A DNA stretch of 33,259 nt from Bacteroidales bacterium (GTDB lineage Bacteria > Bacteroidota > Bacteroidia > Bacteroidales > Muribaculaceae). The notes under the pieces were generated by a model, which was not told the origin of the DNA, did no database searches, and saw only the letters and a program-made list of their open reading frames with translations. Shown piece after piece: positions 31,598 through 33,259 of this stretch. Location of the stretch: the NCBI GenBank assembly GCA_030531495.1, contig JAUNNJ010000020.1, positions 1 through 33,259 of the forward strand, in the 5' to 3' direction. Each line of letters opens with the position of its first letter. Position 1 is the first letter of the stretch. The position numbers were made by a program, and so were the translations under genes.

Positions 31598-32392
31598 ATG
31601 ATTGAAGTAAAAAATCTCGATAAATTTTTTGATGGAGGCACCCGCCAAGTGCTCCATAACATCAGTGCAAAGTTCTACGACGGCAAAGTGAACCTCATCA
31701 TCGGACAAAGTGGTTCCGGTAAGACTGTGTTGGTGAAAAACCTCGTCGGGCTGTTCAAACCCGAAAACGGCGAAATCCTGTACGACGGACGCGACATCAC
31801 ACAAATGAACCGCAAAGAATTGAAGGAAATACGCAAAGAAATCGGTATGCTTTTCCAGGGCTCTGCCCTTTTCGATAGCGAAACCGTGATGGGCAATGTG
31901 ATGTTCCCGCTGATGATGTTCTCCGACATGACGCCTGAGCAGCAACGCGAGCGTGCACAATTTTGTATCGACCGCGTCAACCTCACCGGCAGCGAGGACA
32001 AATATCCCGCAGAACTCTCTGGCGGTATGCAAAAGCGCGCCGCAATTGCACGCGCCATTGCCCTCAACCCCAAATACCTCTTCTGCGATGAGCCGAACTC
32101 TGGTCTTGACCCAAAGACATCTATCGTTATCGACCAGCTGCTGTGGGACATCACCCACGAATTCGACATCACCACCATCATCAACACCCACGACATGAAC
32201 TCGGTGATGGGTATCGGCGAAAACATCATCTTCGTGAACAAAGGCCATCTCGGATGGGTGGGAACTAAAGACGAAATCTACGACCAGGACAACGAAGACC
32301 TCAACAACTTCGTCTACGCTACCGACCTTTTCCGCGATGTGCGCAAATACCGCCGCCAGCACGGCTACACCAAGACAAAAGTAGAATACTAA
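31598..32392 (+). CDS. mlaF: MlaF-family ABC transporter ATP-binding protein
   Basis: This ATPase energises the MlaE permease. It has 264 residues. Walker A is GQSGSGKT (36-43), Q-loop MLFQGSALF, ABC signature LSGGM (140-144) and Walker B LFCDEP (161-166) continuing as NSGLDP, with Asn in place of the usual Thr after the catalytic Glu-Pro. The switch His is in INTHDM. It has the best Shine-Dalgarno of the region (AGGAG, 10 nt before ATG), 18 nt after mlaE. A 0.85 kb gene-poor region follows. Confidence 0.94.
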   Translation: MIEVKNLDKFFDGGTRQVLHNISAKFYDGKVNLIIGQSGSGKTVLVKNLVGLFKPENGEILYDGRDITQMNRKELKEIRKEIGMLFQGSALFDSETVMGNVMFPLMMFSDMTPEQQRERAQFCIDRVNLTGSEDKYPAELSGGMQKRAAIARAIALNPKYLFCDEPNSGLDPKTSIVIDQLLWDITHEFDITTIINTHDMNSVMGIGENIIFVNKGHLGWVGTKDEIYDQDNEDLNNFVYATDLFRDVRKYRRQHGYTKTKVEY

Positions 32393-32410
32393 CCCCCACC
32401 CATCACCAGC

Positions 32411-32477
32411 CCCCCATATACAAGGCTCCCTCTAACGTGGTATTCCCCCCATACACAAGGCAGCCTCTACCACGGTA
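32411..32477 (+). repeat. Two imperfect tandem copies of a 32-bp sequence
   Basis: 32411-32442 and 32446-32477 agree at 26 of 32 positions (both begin CCCCCATA and contain ACAAGG and CCTCTA) and are separated by 3 nt. Confidence 0.65.
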
Positions 32478-32480
32478 GGG

Positions 32481-32497
32481 ACATGCCTTTGGCATGT
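32481..32497. repeat. Perfect hairpin ACATGCC-TTT-GGCATGT
   Basis: A 7-bp stem with a TTT loop, preceded by GTAGGG. The same GTAGGGAC lead occurs before the hairpin at 32613-32633, so they may be variants of one repeat family. It could weakly terminate mlaF transcription, but there is no T-tract. Confidence 0.55.
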
Positions 32498-32535
32498 AAA
32501 ACCAGCACCACCCCACCACCCGCACTACCACTAAA

Positions 32536-32576
32536 GCCGTCGGCGACGGCGAATCGTGGTTAACTCCATGCAAGCG
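32536..32576 (+). repeat. REP-like repeat copy 1 (hairpin plus CCATGCAAGCG)
   Basis: A hairpin GCCGTC-GGC-GACGGC (32536-32550) is followed by CCATGCAAGCG (32566-32576). The same two elements recur exactly 300 bp to the right, with unrelated sequence in between. Confidence 0.65.
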
Positions 32577-32612
32577 GCTGTGTCATAACACGAAATTGAG
32601 TTGTTTTTGTAG

Positions 32613-32633
32613 GGACGCTCGGCTCGAGCGTCC
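32613..32633. repeat. Perfect hairpin GGACGCTCG-GCT-CGAGCGTCC
   Basis: A 9-bp GC-rich stem with a 3-nt loop, preceded by GTAGG. A degraded relative (GGACGCTC...GAGCG) lies at 32670-32687. Confidence 0.65.
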
Positions 32634-32835
32634 GCTATACGGCATTGATAGACAGTGAATTCTCCACACGGACGCTCAAGTCGAGCGGCCCAACAAAGCA
32701 TCGCATCTCGGCACCGCCCCATAATTTTCCACTGTCCCCGCACAGCACCTGCATCGTAAAATATAAAGCAGAGGCGCTTAGAGTCGCGCCCCCATGCCAT
32801 TTCAGCTCCACCCCATCTGGCGTATAGGTCAAAAA

Positions 32836-32876
32836 ACCGTCGGCGACGGCGGATTATGCAAAACACCATGCAAGCG
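32836..32876 (+). repeat. REP-like repeat copy 2 (hairpin plus CCATGCAAGCG)
   Basis: The hairpin core CCGTCGGCGACGG (32837-32849) is followed by CCATGCAAGCG at 32866-32876. It is the partner of 32536-32576 at an offset of exactly 300 bp. Confidence 0.65.
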
Positions 32877-33030
32877 AGTAGAGCAAAGCGATACGAAGCG
32901 CAGCTTGGTGATATATGCACCCACTCAAGTATGAGCCTCGGAGAGGGGCGGTCTTTCACCTACCAACACTCGCAAACTTTGTGCCCCCCAAACACTCGTT
33001 GACTTTTCAAAAAACATCCCCTTTTTGCCA

Positions 33031-33061
33031 TTGCCATCACCTCGCGAAATACCTATCTTCG
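33031..33061 (+). promoter_or_regulatory. Promoter for a gene to the right
   Basis: TTG (33031-33033) and TATCTTCG (33054-33061) are separated by 20 nt, a good Bacteroidota -33/-7 pair with one mismatch to TAnnTTTG. A leader of about 170 nt would precede the next start codon. Confidence 0.45.
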
Positions 33062-33238
33062 CACCAAAGTTATTTTACGTATTGGCATCTCGGTATCGTC
33101 TTAACTTCCGAGCTCCGCAGGAGCGATAACTTCTTAACTCCTTAACTCCCATACCGGTGTTTCACTCCGTATATGATATTTGATGGCGTTTTTCTGTATT
33201 TGTTTTAACCAGTAAATAATCTTCCAAATCACAACCAT

Positions 33239-33259
33239 ATGACACGCATTTGCTTACAG
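33239..33259 (+). CDS. Possible start of a gene cut by the window edge
   Basis: An ATG at 33239 opens MTRICLQ and runs off the end. It is preceded by an A-rich stretch (AAATCACAACC) as at other starts here and by a candidate promoter at 33031-33061. Seven codons do not allow identification. Confidence 0.3.

Larger units (their letters stand above)
32393..33238. other. Gene-poor region with REP-like hairpin repeats
   Basis: No credible complete gene is present. Open frames of up to 142 codons occur, but they run through the hairpin repeats and translate to compositionally odd Arg-rich strings. The segment contains two 32-bp imperfect tandem copies, at least four GC-rich hairpins and a promoter near its right end. 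Confidence 0.6.

Noticed and set aside
32531-32959. 142-codon minus-strand frame downstream of mlaF
   Set aside because: It runs through the GC hairpin repeats, giving two IRRRRR blocks from the repeat itself, and has no recognisable domain.

Overview
The window looks like a chromosomal segment of a Bacteroidales bacterium, plausibly Muribaculaceae or Prevotellaceae. The evidence is repeated promoter boxes of the Bacteroidota TAnnTTTG type (for example 21095-21102, 21260-21267, 25073-25080, 30803-30810), weak A-rich ribosome sites, the gene orders sppA-lpxK-punA-thiL and ileS-dksA-lspA-lipoprotein, and a dockerin-type C-terminal remnant at 24625-24753. The family assignment is inference.

Left third (1-11.2 kb, accessory, AT-rich): a small 68-residue gene with a structured leader and its own terminator; a tyrosine recombinase (847-1650); and a type I restriction-modification locus, hsdR-hsdM-hsdS, read leftwards. 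Between hsdS and the recombinase lie two promoterless specificity cassettes. One is an inverted hsdS lacking its N-terminal segment (1716-3047). The other is a single second-half target recognition domain (TRD) that follows the hsdS stop codon in frame (3044-3611). Perfect inverted repeats of 21 bp (1716-1736 / 4931-4951) and 19 bp (2474-2492 / 3593-3611), plus a 120-bp near-identical inverted repeat (2367-2486 / 4166-4285), mark the exchange points. Two first-half and three second-half TRDs would give up to six DNA specificities. On the far side of a 0.6 kb intergenic region, a membrane protein with a SHOCT-like tail and an AbiH-family abortive infection gene complete a defence island that ends at tRNA-Arg(TCT).

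Middle (11.3-21 kb): a long leftward housekeeping series, sppA, lpxK, punA, thiL, hisH, hisA, hisF, hisIE, lysA. The his genes are overlapping or nearly so. A four-helix-bundle (S23/IVP-like) gene bounded by imperfect 30-bp inverted repeats sits between punA and thiL and looks inserted.

Right third (21-32.4 kb, read rightwards): a four-TM protein of unknown function; ddl and murF, which make D-Ala-D-Ala and attach it to the peptidoglycan precursor; a 50-residue YqaE/Pmp3-type membrane protein followed in frame by the dockerin remnant; ileS with an altered class I signature (GIHH instead of HxGH); a cysteine-poor TraR/DksA protein; lspA next to a DUF4296-like lipoprotein; and the lipid-transport pair mlaE-mlaF. 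The last 0.87 kb has no convincing complete gene. It holds hairpin-forming REP-like repeats and, at the edge, a promoter and the possible start of another gene.
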